This document shows positions 30,953 through 39,403 of a DNA stretch of 64,000 bases, piece after piece. The stretch covers positions 1 through 64,000 of the forward strand of contig JAUNJN010000003.1 in the NCBI GenBank assembly GCA_030533235.1, written 5' to 3'. Source of the stretch: Eubacteriales bacterium. Its GTDB lineage: Bacteria; Bacillota; Clostridia; Lachnospirales; Lachnospiraceae. The notes under the pieces are model-generated. The model did not search any database. It was not told where the DNA came from and saw only the letters and a list, made by a program, of their open reading frames with translations. The position numbers and the translations under genes are program-made. Position 1 is the first letter of the stretch. Each line of letters starts with the position of its first letter.

Positions 30953-31260
30953 GTCTTATTTCCTCCAACCCAGTCAATTATCCGAATAAGCGTTTCTTTC
31001 TCCCGAGAAAATTCCTCTAACGTATGAAGCCCTTTCTCAGATATTTTATGATATTTTCGAATCCGATTATTGTACTGCGTATTATACGTAACAACCTTTT
31101 CCTCTGATTCCAGACGTCTTAATATCGGATAAAGTGTTGATTCGGATATATCAATATACTCCGAAATCTCCTTAATTATCTGATAGCCATAGGAATCATG
31201 CTCTCGCAAAACCGCAAGCACACAAAGCTCCAACAAGCCTTTTCGAAGCTGTGTATCCAT
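30949..31260 (-). CDS. PadR-family transcriptional regulator
   Basis: 103 aa, the short PadR class. The N-terminus 'LRKGLLELCVLAVL', 'DSYGYQIIKEI' and 'ESTLYPILRRLE' is diagnostic of the winged helix; the last part is the dimerising helix. It is the first gene of a three-gene operon with DUF1700 and DUF1648 membrane proteins. A 23-bp palindrome over its own -10 element suggests self-repression. The inducing signal is unknown. Confidence 0.93.
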   Translation of the reverse strand: MDTQLRKGLLELCVLAVLREHDSYGYQIIKEISEYIDISESTLYPILRRLESEEKVVTYNTQYNNRIRKYHKISEKGLHTLEEFSREKETLIRIIDWVGGNKT

Positions 31261-31282
31261 TTTACATTACCTCCTTATACAC

Positions 31283-31314
31283 AATACTATACAATACATA
31301 GTATTATTATGCAA
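31283..31314 (-). promoter_or_regulatory. padR promoter with overlapping palindrome
   Basis: Minus strand TTGCAT (31309-31314), 17-nt spacer, TATAGT (31286-31291). An inverted repeat with arms AATACTA and TAGTATT spans 31283-31305, centred at 31294, and covers the -10 and part of the spacer. This is the expected place for an autorepressor. Hexamers and palindrome are seen; the operator role is inferred. Confidence 0.6.
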
Positions 31315-31348
31315 GTATAAATTTACCAAAGGAACATTTTATTAATAA

Positions 31349-32041
31349 TCATTCCTTATAGTTTGCCCGAAGTAATGTAAGCCTTCCTGCTTTTAATTGT
31401 TTTAGATAGTCAAGAGGTGTTTCGAACTGTACCTCTGAAACGACTCCGCACCCAAACATCTTATTTACATCATGTGTATCCGAACCGGACGTAACAGGCA
31501 GATCATACATCTGTGCGTAAATTTCCGCCCGTTCATTCATCCTCGGATCCTCCCATTGTGCGCCGTTAATTGCCTCTACACCATCCACATCACGCGGATA
31601 AAGTTCAATATGATCCACATAATAACGTTCCCTAAACGGATGCGGTTGTATGAGGAATCCGCCTTCCTTCCGCATAATTGCAAGTGCTTCTCGCGTTGGA
31701 AGCAAATCGATATCCGGATGTCTTAACAGAAAATCTTTATCCAGATTGTAAACAAGAATCTCTGCATTGTCTGCACCAAACTCAAATCCAAAAAAAACAT
31801 CCAACCCGATTTTATCGCCCTCTGCTTTTGCATGCTCATAGCCTTTACAAAACAGCTCCACACGTTCTGCCCATGGTAATTCCTTCGCAATTTTGCTGTT
31901 TCCGTTAAAGAAATGATCCGTAACAAATATACCATCATAGCCGGCCAGCTTATGCGCACGTGCCATTTCGGCTCCACCGGATACAGCGCACGCACTTGCT
32001 TCCTTCGTATGTAAATGTGTCTCATATCGATATATCTTCAT
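31349..32041 (-). CDS. PHP-domain metal-dependent phosphoesterase
   Basis: 230 aa from MKIYRYETHLH, 8 nt after AGGAG; the upstream open frame crosses the purL terminator and is discarded. 'ETHLHTKEASAC', 'GIFVTDHFF', 'IQPHPFRE' and 'TSGSDTHD' give the His/Asp set of the PHP trinuclear metal site. Family members hydrolyse phosphate esters such as histidinol phosphate, nucleotides or pAp; the substrate is not evident. It lies downstream of purL beyond a terminator, with no neighbour to guide assignment. Confidence 0.87.
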   Translation of the reverse strand: MKIYRYETHLHTKEASACAVSGGAEMARAHKLAGYDGIFVTDHFFNGNSKIAKELPWAERVELFCKGYEHAKAEGDKIGLDVFFGFEFGADNAEILVYNLDKDFLLRHPDIDLLPTREALAIMRKEGGFLIQPHPFRERYYVDHIELYPRDVDGVEAINGAQWEDPRMNERAEIYAQMYDLPVTSGSDTHDVNKMFGCGVVSEVQFETPLDYLKQLKAGRLTLLRANYKE

Positions 32042-32056
32042 TTCAGAATCTCCTTT

Positions 32057-32093
32057 TTTTCGTAAAAAGAGGATGTTTCGTAAAACATCCTCT
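32057..32093 (-). terminator. purL terminator
   Basis: On the minus strand, an 11-bp perfect stem AGAGGATGTTT/AAACATCCTCT (32068-32093) with a 4-nt loop, followed by TTTTTACGAAAAAAAGG. It starts about 20 nt after the purL stop. Confidence 0.85.
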
Positions 32094-32114
32094 AAAATCA
32101 ATCTACGATTTATA

Positions 32115-35100
32115 TTATGAGAAATAAGCAACACCGGATTCAAATATTTTCTGATCCTGATCACCGGCGATATTAACGGCAACTGCTGTTCCCTTACGCT
32201 CTGAATGCGCCATCTTACCAAGCACACGTCCATCCGGGCTTGTAATACCCTCGATTGCATAATATGAACCGTTCACATTGTAATACTCATCCATAGTCGG
32301 GTTACCGTTCATATCAACATACTGTGTTGCAACCTGACCATTTGCAAATAATTTCTCAAGCCACTCACGACTTGCAACGAAACGTCCCTCACCATGTGAA
32401 ATCGGTACGGAATAAATGCCTCCAAGCTCTGCCTTAGCAAGCCATGGACTCTTATTTGTGACAACCTTTGTATAAACCATCTTAGATTGGTGACGACCGA
32501 TACTGTTCATTGTAAGAGTCGGCGAATCCTCTGTCTGCGGACGAATATCACCATATGGTACAAGACCAAGCTTAATCAACGCCTGGAAACCGTTACAAAT
32601 ACCAAGTGCAAGACCATCCCGCTCGTTAAGAAGCTTCATAACCTCCTCAGAAATCTTTGCATTACGGAAGGCAGTAGCGATAAACTTACCGGAACCATCC
32701 GGCTCATCGCCGGCAGAGAATCCACCCGGGAACATAATAATCTGACTCTGACGAATTGCCTTTGTAAAAGCATCGACTGAATCTCTGATATCCTGTGCAT
32801 TCTGATTTTTAAATACAATTGTCTCAACCTCTGCACCTGCTGCTTCGAATGCACGTAATGAATCATACTCGCAGTTTGTACCAGGGAATACCGGAATGAA
32901 TACCTTTGGTTTTGCTACTTTATTCTTTGCAACAAGAACGCTTCCGCCATTGTAAATCTTCGATGTAACAATACCATTTTCAATCTTTAAGTTATCGTTA
33001 ATCTTATCATCCTGCTTAACGTCTGACTTTGTTGGGAATACCTTCTCAAGCTTTCCTGTCCAAGCCTTAATTGCTTCTTCCATATCTACGGTCACATCAC
33101 CGTATGTAAAGCATGCATCCTTTGTCACGCGACCAATAATCTCACAAGGAATACCAAGCTTGCTTACATTATCTTCTGTTACTTCAAGGATAACAGAACC
33201 ATAATCCTTCGCAACAAGCTCATCTGCCAAAAGACCTGCATCAAGTGAAACACCAAGCTTATTACCAAATGCCATCTTACTTACAGCTTCAATGATACCA
33301 CCAAAGCCTACTGCATAAGCAGACTCGACATTACCGGCTTTTATTGTCTCAAACAGCTTTCCATACTTATCAAGAGCATCCTGATAATCCGGCATATCGT
33401 ATTCATCTTTATCAATATCGAACTTAACAAGTACATTTCCGGCCTTCTTAAGTTCCGGTGTTACAACATTCATGTAGCTTGCAACATCAACCGCAAATGA
33501 TACAAGCGTTGGCGGAACATCGATGTCATTAAATGTACCTGACATAGAGTCCTTACCTCCAATCGACGGAAGTCCAAGACCAAGCTGAACATCATATGCA
33601 CCAAGCAATGCTGCAAGCGGCTGACCCCAACGATAAGGATCCGTGCCGAGTCTCTTAAAATATTCCTGGAATGTAAGACGAATCTTGCTCACATCACCAC
33701 CGGAAGCTGCGATCTTTGCTACAGATGTAAGTACTGCATAGACAGAACCATGATACGGACTCCAGCTTGAAAGATATGGATCAAAACCATAGCTCATCAT
33801 TGTAACGGTATCTGTCTTTCCGCGAAGAACCGGAAGCTTTGCAATCATCGTCTGTGTCGGTGTCAACTGATACTTACCGCCATAAGGCATTGTAACGGTG
33901 CCCGCACCGATAGATGCGTCAAACATCTCAACAAGTCCCTTCTGCGAGCAGACATTTAAGTCGGACAATGTATCAAGCCAAAGCTTCTTGACATCCGATG
34001 TATCCTTCTCCTCATCAAAATATTTATGATCCGCATCCGGAAGCTCAACACTTACGGTTGTCTCCTGATGTGCACCGTTTGTATCAAGGAATGCACGCTC
34101 AAGATTAACGATTTCCTTACCTCTCCAGCTAAGGACAAGTCTTGGTTCCTCGGTTACAACTGCAACCGGAACAGCCTCCAGATTCTCTTCTGCTGCATAG
34201 GTAAGCATTGCATCCACATCCTTTGGATCAACAACAACTGCCATACGCTCCTGAGACTCTGAAATAGCAAGCTCTGTACCATCCAGACCGGCATACTTCT
34301 TTGGCACCTTATCAAGATCAACACGAAGACCGTCTGCGAGCTCACCGATGGCAACCGAAACACCGCCTGCACCGAAATCATTACATTTCTTGATAAGAGA
34401 AGCAACCTCTTCTCTGCGGAATAAGCGCTGAATCTTACGCTCCGTCGGAGCATTACCCTTTTGAACCTCCGCACCGCATGTATCGATAGAACTTTCTGTA
34501 TGCGCCTTTGAAGAGCCGGTTGCACCGCCACAACCGTCACGTCCTGTACGACCGCCAAGTAAGATAATAATATCTCCCGGATCGGATGTCATACGCTTTA
34601 CGCAACGTCTCGGAGCAGCACCCATAACAGCACCAATCTCCATACGTTTTGCAACGTAATTCGGATGATATACTTCGTTTACATGACCTGTCGCAAGACC
34701 GATCTGATTACCATATGAACTATAGCCCTGCGCAGCAACCTTAACAATCTTTCGTTGTGGGAGCTTGCCCTTCATTGTATCCTTCAATGATACTGTAGGA
34801 TCTGCAGCACCGGTTACACGCATAGCCTGATATACATAAGAACGTCCTGAAAGCGGATCACGGATTGCTCCGCCAAGACATGTTGCCGCACCACCAAATG
34901 GTTCAATTTCAGTCGGGTGGTTATGCGTTTCATTCTTAAAGCTTACAAGCCACTCCTCCTCAACACCATCGATTTTTACCGGAACAACAATGGAGCAGGC
35001 ATTAATCTCATCTGAAACTTCCATATCTTCAAGCTTACCTGCTTTACGAAGTTCCTTCATCGCCATAAGTGCAAGATCCATCAGACAAACAAATTTATCA

Positions 35101-35903
35101 TCTCGTCCTGCATACATCGTTTTTGTAGCTTCAATATAACGATCATACGTATCACTTAAAAGCTTGCTGTAATATCCTTGATCAAAGCTTACATCAGTAA
35201 GTTCTGTAGAGAAGGTCGTATGTCTGCAGTGGTCAGACCAGTATGTATCAAGAACACGAATTTCTGTCATAGACGGATTCCTTTGTTCATCATTCTTGAA
35301 ATAATTCTGAATATGTAAGAAATCCCGGAATGTCATTGCAAGCCCGAGAGAATCATATAATTCCTTTAATTTTGATTCAGGCATGTCCTTAAATCCGTCA
35401 AAAATTATAACATCTGCCGGCTCATCGTACACCGATACTAATGTATCAGGCTTAGATTCATCTGTAATACGAGAATCTACAGGGTTCACAACATACTCCT
35501 TGATTGCCTCAAGCTGCTCATCTGTTACTTTCCCCGCAATCACATAGGTAGTTGCTGATTTTATAACCGGATTTTCCTCTTCGTTCAAAAGCTTTACACA
35601 CTGCTCTGCAGAGTCCGCTCTCTGATCGAACTGTCCCGGAAGGAATTCCTGTGAGAATACAACTTCATTCGCCCCCATAGGAAGAGTCTCTTCATAAACA
35701 ATGTCAATTGGCGGTTCAGAGAAAACTGTCACCTTCGCCTTGCTGTAAGTGTCATCTGATACGCCTTCCATATCGTAACGTACAAGAACTCTTACATCAT
35801 CAACCTTTACGCCGAGATAATCCTTGAACTGCTGTTTTAACTCTGTTGCCTTAACAGCATAATCTGTCTTTTTCTCAACGTAGATTCTTCTTACCTTACT
35901 CAT
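32115..35903 (-). CDS. purL: phosphoribosylformylglycinamidine synthase, single chain
   Basis: 1262 aa, the large fused form also found in many Clostridia. It has an N-terminal PurS-like domain, a linker, two AIRS-like domains ('SFKNETHNHPTEIEPFGGAA', 'SIGGKDSMSGTF') and a C-terminal class I glutamine amidotransferase with 'FPGTNCEYDSLRAFE', catalytic Cys in 'GICNGFQAL' and His in 'SHGEGRFVA'. It converts FGAR, ATP and glutamine to FGAM in purine synthesis. No other pur gene is adjacent. A strong terminator follows. Both active sites are intact. Confidence 0.97.
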   Translation of the reverse strand: MSKVRRIYVEKKTDYAVKATELKQQFKDYLGVKVDDVRVLVRYDMEGVSDDTYSKAKVTVFSEPPIDIVYEETLPMGANEVVFSQEFLPGQFDQRADSAEQCVKLLNEEENPVIKSATTYVIAGKVTDEQLEAIKEYVVNPVDSRITDESKPDTLVSVYDEPADVIIFDGFKDMPESKLKELYDSLGLAMTFRDFLHIQNYFKNDEQRNPSMTEIRVLDTYWSDHCRHTTFSTELTDVSFDQGYYSKLLSDTYDRYIEATKTMYAGRDDKFVCLMDLALMAMKELRKAGKLEDMEVSDEINACSIVVPVKIDGVEEEWLVSFKNETHNHPTEIEPFGGAATCLGGAIRDPLSGRSYVYQAMRVTGAADPTVSLKDTMKGKLPQRKIVKVAAQGYSSYGNQIGLATGHVNEVYHPNYVAKRMEIGAVMGAAPRRCVKRMTSDPGDIIILLGGRTGRDGCGGATGSSKAHTESSIDTCGAEVQKGNAPTERKIQRLFRREEVASLIKKCNDFGAGGVSVAIGELADGLRVDLDKVPKKYAGLDGTELAISESQERMAVVVDPKDVDAMLTYAAEENLEAVPVAVVTEEPRLVLSWRGKEIVNLERAFLDTNGAHQETTVSVELPDADHKYFDEEKDTSDVKKLWLDTLSDLNVCSQKGLVEMFDASIGAGTVTMPYGGKYQLTPTQTMIAKLPVLRGKTDTVTMMSYGFDPYLSSWSPYHGSVYAVLTSVAKIAASGGDVSKIRLTFQEYFKRLGTDPYRWGQPLAALLGAYDVQLGLGLPSIGGKDSMSGTFNDIDVPPTLVSFAVDVASYMNVVTPELKKAGNVLVKFDIDKDEYDMPDYQDALDKYGKLFETIKAGNVESAYAVGFGGIIEAVSKMAFGNKLGVSLDAGLLADELVAKDYGSVILEVTEDNVSKLGIPCEIIGRVTKDACFTYGDVTVDMEEAIKAWTGKLEKVFPTKSDVKQDDKINDNLKIENGIVTSKIYNGGSVLVAKNKVAKPKVFIPVFPGTNCEYDSLRAFEAAGAEVETIVFKNQNAQDIRDSVDAFTKAIRQSQIIMFPGGFSAGDEPDGSGKFIATAFRNAKISEEVMKLLNERDGLALGICNGFQALIKLGLVPYGDIRPQTEDSPTLTMNSIGRHQSKMVYTKVVTNKSPWLAKAELGGIYSVPISHGEGRFVASREWLEKLFANGQVATQYVDMNGNPTMDEYYNVNGSYYAIEGITSPDGRVLGKMAHSERKGTAVAVNIAGDQDQKIFESGVAYFS

Positions 35904-35925
35904 AATTGACCTCCTTATATAGACA

Positions 35926-35946
35926 ATCTGTTTTTATGAAACAGAT
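35926..35946. terminator. Small hairpin between the AspA-like gene and purL
   Basis: ATCTGTTT and AAACAGAT, 8 bp with a 5-nt loop, in the 55-nt gap. There is no clear U tract on either strand, so it may be a weak terminator or an mRNA processing structure. Confidence 0.3.
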
Positions 35947-35958
35947 GTACTTTCATAT

Positions 35959-36897
35959 TTAGTGATGCATTCGACGAATCATCTTGTATATGACCGTGTT
36001 TTGAAAAACCATCGGCTGATTCTGGACAAAAAATATAATTCCGTCGGTTGGAGCAATAATCTCCGCTTTCACAGAACCATCCATCGGATTAATGATCTCT
36101 GCCAAAACCTGCCCGCGTTTAACCTCCTGGTCAATATCGACCTGACACCGAAAGAAACCGGCTTCATCTGACTTGATGGATACAAGATCCTGTTCTCTTA
36201 ATATTGTCGAAATGTATCCGCCATGACAATCATACTTGATAATACCCATTCTTGTCAAAAAACGCAAGACCGAAGATACTGCCATTCTGGCACTTTTATC
36301 ATCAATGGTCTCGGTTGTCTCGGAATAAACGGAAAACGCCTGTGTTCCGCGTTTTTGCCAATTGTAATTCAAGGTAACCGTATCAAAAGCTCTGTTTTCG
36401 CCTGTTAATACATACGGCATACCAAATAAATTTGCAAGACTCGTACTCTCGCTTCCGGTTTCCATCATACGTACATGCGGTATTGATTTTCCTTGCAAAT
36501 AAAAGCTTGCAAACTGGATACCATACGAATAATCCTTCACTCTATCCATAAGCGCTGCGGCAATTCGACTCGTTGCAGTTCCCTTCGGGTTTCCCGGAAA
36601 TGAACGGTTTATATCAGAATCATCGGATATCCATTTTGTTTTTTTTGCGTTCATGGAGCTGTAATTCAATGTCGGAATCAACAAAATCTCTTTTCCTGAA
36701 GCGATATCTCCCTGCGTCTCAAGCTCCTCAAGCTTTTTTGCAAGGAGTGAGCAAATATATAACTGCTGGTATTCATTTCCTCGCATGGCTCCTACAATAC
36801 ATGCAGACTTTTCTCCTTTTCCGTAGGTATATCCATGCACCGTATATTCTCCCCGAAAGGCGGTATTCATAGAAAATAATATTTCTTTATTCATCAT
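35959..36897 (-). CDS. AspA/AstE-like (M14 family) protein, metal site degenerate
   Basis: 312 aa. The fold and C-terminal beta domain ('GFFRCQVDIDQEVKRGQVLA', 'EIIAPTDGIIFF') match the succinylglutamate desuccinylase/aspartoacylase family. The zinc motif, normally GxHGxE, reads 'GAMRGNEYQQ' and the normal 'DLH' reads 'IQFAS', so two of the three usual metal ligands are missing. It overlaps the upstream paralogue by 11 nt and is translationally coupled to it. Inference: a non-catalytic partner of the paralogue. The substrate is unknown. Confidence 0.8.
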   Translation of the reverse strand: MMNKEILFSMNTAFRGEYTVHGYTYGKGEKSACIVGAMRGNEYQQLYICSLLAKKLEELETQGDIASGKEILLIPTLNYSSMNAKKTKWISDDSDINRSFPGNPKGTATSRIAAALMDRVKDYSYGIQFASFYLQGKSIPHVRMMETGSESTSLANLFGMPYVLTGENRAFDTVTLNYNWQKRGTQAFSVYSETTETIDDKSARMAVSSVLRFLTRMGIIKYDCHGGYISTILREQDLVSIKSDEAGFFRCQVDIDQEVKRGQVLAEIINPMDGSVKAEIIAPTDGIIFFVQNQPMVFQNTVIYKMIRRMHH

Positions 36898-37828
36898 CCT
36901 TCTCCCCTACGATTCTTGCGAGCAAAGAACCCTCTTCGATTACCGGATAATCTCTGAGTGAACAAATAATGCCATCTTTTGTTGCACATACTACTTCTTC
37001 GATAGAGCCGGTAATTACATTGACAATCGTCCCAATCCGATCACCAATTCTGACACTATCATAGATTGACACATCAGGAATAAATATCCCACTGCTTTCT
37101 GCATTGATATATGCAATACATGCATCATCAGTTACTCTTGCATGCTTCGGAATAACCGTCTCACCATTCCATATTCCCATATATTTCATTAATGAAAATA
37201 TGCCGTCTACAATCTGGTCACAGTAAGAACGTTCTATTTTGTAAGCCGAACCGGATTCAATCACCATCGATGCTACACCCGCCTGATTAAGGGAATATGC
37301 CAAGCTTCCGTTTTGAACGGAGGTACTTGGATGAACCCAAATCATGTCAACATTTAACTGTTTTGCAATCGGCATCAACACATCCACCCGGTCGTTATTC
37401 ATACGAACCTGCGGAATCTCATGAATGTATATATTACTTGCGTGCAAATCGATACAAACATCCGCACCGCATATATCATCAAATATACAAGATGCCGTAT
37501 ATTCTCCCAAAGCTCCCGATTTTGAACCGGGAAACAATGTATTCATATCCATGCCGGATCCGGGAATATCACGTGTACGCGAGTCAAGCCCCATCACATT
37601 GACACTTGGATAAACATCCACAATCCCATGCAAATGTTTAAAATCCGATTTTAATCTGCGAATCACTTCATAACAAATATATTGTCCCTGCAATTCATCC
37701 CCGTATAATCCGGATACAATACAGATACGTTTTTCATTTCCCTCCGGAAAATCCGGAGCAAGTCGGTTCTTTTTGACCTTTAATTCTTCCTCAACCATCA
37801 AATCAACCGATACTACTGTCTCTATCAT
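36887..37828 (-). CDS. AspA/AstE-like (M14 family) protein
   Basis: 313 aa from MIETVVSVDLM, with GAGGG 9 nt ahead; an in-frame GTG seven codons earlier contains that site. It keeps 'VCIDLHASNIYIHE' and 'MVIESGSAYKIE', the second metal His and the catalytic Glu regions, and 'GLYGDELQGQY', in which the usual first His of GxHGDE is Tyr. Family enzymes remove acyl groups from amino acids. Here activity is uncertain. It forms a two-gene unit with the more degenerate copy downstream. Confidence 0.82.
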   Translation of the reverse strand: MIETVVSVDLMVEEELKVKKNRLAPDFPEGNEKRICIVSGLYGDELQGQYICYEVIRRLKSDFKHLHGIVDVYPSVNVMGLDSRTRDIPGSGMDMNTLFPGSKSGALGEYTASCIFDDICGADVCIDLHASNIYIHEIPQVRMNNDRVDVLMPIAKQLNVDMIWVHPSTSVQNGSLAYSLNQAGVASMVIESGSAYKIERSYCDQIVDGIFSLMKYMGIWNGETVIPKHARVTDDACIAYINAESSGIFIPDVSIYDSVRIGDRIGTIVNVITGSIEEVVCATKDGIICSLRDYPVIEEGSLLARIVGEKDDE

Positions 37829-37864
37829 GGAAAGTCCCTCTAAATTCACTTCGTTTCTATCACA

Positions 37865-37896
37865 CGAAAAGCCACTCCATCACGAGTGGCTTTTCG
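37865..37896 (-). terminator. Hairpin after the CheY-like gene
   Basis: CGAAAAGCCACTC (37865-37877) pairs with GAGTGGCTTTTCG (37884-37896), a 13-bp stem with a 6-nt loop. The T run is inside the 3' arm on the minus strand and no further U tract follows. It separates the cheY gene from the AspA-like pair. Confidence 0.6.
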
Positions 37897-37907
37897 CTGA
37901 ATAACAA

Positions 37908-38270
37908 TTATGCTTCAACTAAATTATTGATAATATTTTTGATACTGTTCACATCAAACGGTTTTGAAATAAATTCGGCTGCACCGCTTTGAACAGCCTC
38001 CAGCATATTATGCTGCTGTCCTGCCGCAGATACCATAACAACCTTCGCATCCGCATCAATTTCCTTAATTTTCTTAAGTGACTCAACACCCGTCATAACC
38101 GGCATTGTAATATCCATTGTAACAAGCTCCGGCTTGAGTGCTTCGTACATCTCATAACCTTCCTTGCCGTTTGTTGCTTCGCCAACCACGGTATGTCCGT
38201 CTTCTTCTAAAATATTACGTAAAATTCTTCTGGATGTCCTGGAATCATCTACAATTAAAATCTTTGCCAT
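37908..38270 (-). CDS. CheY-like single-domain response regulator
   Basis: 120 aa from MAKILIVDDS, 9 nt after GAGGAGG. Receiver motifs: 'VDDSRTSRRILRN', phospho-acceptor Asp in 'VTMDITMPVMTGVE' (about 54), 'VMVSAAGQQ' and Lys in 'FISKPFDV'. There is no output domain. The gene directly upstream encodes a CheX-like protein, a family that dephosphorylates CheY, so the two probably act together. No flagellar or other chemotaxis gene is in the window. Confidence 0.94.
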   Translation of the reverse strand: MAKILIVDDSRTSRRILRNILEEDGHTVVGEATNGKEGYEMYEALKPELVTMDITMPVMTGVESLKKIKEIDADAKVVMVSAAGQQHNMLEAVQSGAAEFISKPFDVNSIKNIINNLVEA

Positions 38271-38287
38271 GATTTTTATCCTCCTCA

Positions 38288-39178
38288 TTAACTAATGTTC
38301 CATTTTGTTTCCATACAAATGACAATATCAGAACGCTGGCCTCTTACAAAACACGGCAACGAGAACATCATTCCATCAGAGCTTATCGTCGTAACATCCG
38401 TGTACATATTCGGAGGGAGCATATCAATCTGAATATCCTCCTGACTAAGTTTAGAAGCAAACAATCCATTACAAACATTAATCAATTCGCAAACAGAATC
38501 CAGGCAATCCTCATCAATCTGCTCAAATTCCTCTTTTGCATATGCAGAACCGATATATAAATTAGCGTTTCCGCAAATTCCGATAAATAATTCGTAGTCC
38601 CCTGAGAAGCACTGGCTTGCAATTGCCTTGGATGTAAATGTGTTGCAACGGGTAATACGTTCAAAACGAACCTTATTATCAACAAAACGCACAATATTTC
38701 TTGCTAAAAGAGCTACATAATCTTTTACGATCGTCGGAACCGATGCATCCCTCAAATAAATCTGAATAATTTGATCGATATCAGAACTCTTTAACGCATC
38801 AATATCCAAGGATGTGTAACGCTCCGATCTCTTATAATGATTTAAATGCTTTTGAATCTCCTGTAACGTAAGAAGTTTTTTTTCAACTAATGTCTGTACA
38901 CAAAGCAGGTAAGAATCACCTTGCTTCTTTAATAATGACATTACCTGATCTTCCGTAAGATATCCTTTATCAACCGCTATATCACCAAAACGAGCATCCT
39001 GCATAGCCTGTATATGATTGACCTCTTCAGCCTGAGCAGGAGTCATATATCCTTCATTAACGGCAAGCATACCCATCTTCACACGCGAAGTGCGACTTGT
39101 CTCAATCAAATCATCATACTGTTCAGCGGAAATCGCGCCAACATCTTGCAAATATTTACCAAAATATACACTAAACAT
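38288..39178 (-). CDS. MshEN-like repeats fused to CheX-like domain
   Basis: 296 aa. The first 115 residues hold three copies of a helical repeat, h-G-x-x-h-x-x-x-G-h-h-s-x-x-Q ('FGKYLQDVGAISAEQYDDLI', 'GMLAVNEGYMTPAQAEEV', 'FGDIAVDKGYLTEDQVMSLL'), like the N-terminal GspE/MshEN domain. The last 145 residues look CheX-like ('DCLDSVCELINVCNGLFAS', with the E-x2-N signature). CheX proteins dephosphorylate CheY; MshEN domains in other proteins bind cyclic di-GMP. It is adjacent to a CheY gene and divergent from a GGDEF-EAL gene. Ligand binding is inferred, not shown. Confidence 0.75.
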   Translation of the reverse strand: MFSVYFGKYLQDVGAISAEQYDDLIETSRTSRVKMGMLAVNEGYMTPAQAEEVNHIQAMQDARFGDIAVDKGYLTEDQVMSLLKKQGDSYLLCVQTLVEKKLLTLQEIQKHLNHYKRSERYTSLDIDALKSSDIDQIIQIYLRDASVPTIVKDYVALLARNIVRFVDNKVRFERITRCNTFTSKAIASQCFSGDYELFIGICGNANLYIGSAYAKEEFEQIDEDCLDSVCELINVCNGLFASKLSQEDIQIDMLPPNMYTDVTTISSDGMMFSLPCFVRGQRSDIVICMETKWNIS

Positions 39179-39211
39179 TATATTCCTCCTTAACCAAAGT
39201 AAGCTTTTTTA

Positions 39212-39239
39212 ATTATACACAATTCTTTCACAAAAAGCA
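39212..39239 (-). promoter_or_regulatory. Promoter for the CheX-CheY pair
   Basis: On the minus strand a perfect -10 TATAAT lies at 39212-39217, with a poor -35 (TTGCTT) 17 nt upstream. The transcript would start about 25 nt before the ATG. Confidence 0.5.
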
Positions 39240-39328
39240 ACAAAATATCCAATAATAAGACGCATTATCAAAGAACTTACCTTTCCGATAAATGTGTTCA
39301 AAATCCATTTAAAAATGGTATAAATTTG

Positions 39329-39357
39329 TTGATAAAATTATTTGTTTTTTATATAAT
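39329..39357 (+). promoter_or_regulatory. Promoter for the GGDEF-EAL gene
   Basis: TTGATA (39329-39334), 17-nt spacer, TATAAT (39352-39357): near-consensus sigma-A. A CCATTTAAAAATGG palindrome (39305-39318) lies just upstream and could bind a regulator. Confidence 0.75.
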
Positions 39358-39403
39358 AAAATAAGAACATTTAGCATAAATAAAAAGAGTACGGAGATTT
39401 CAT

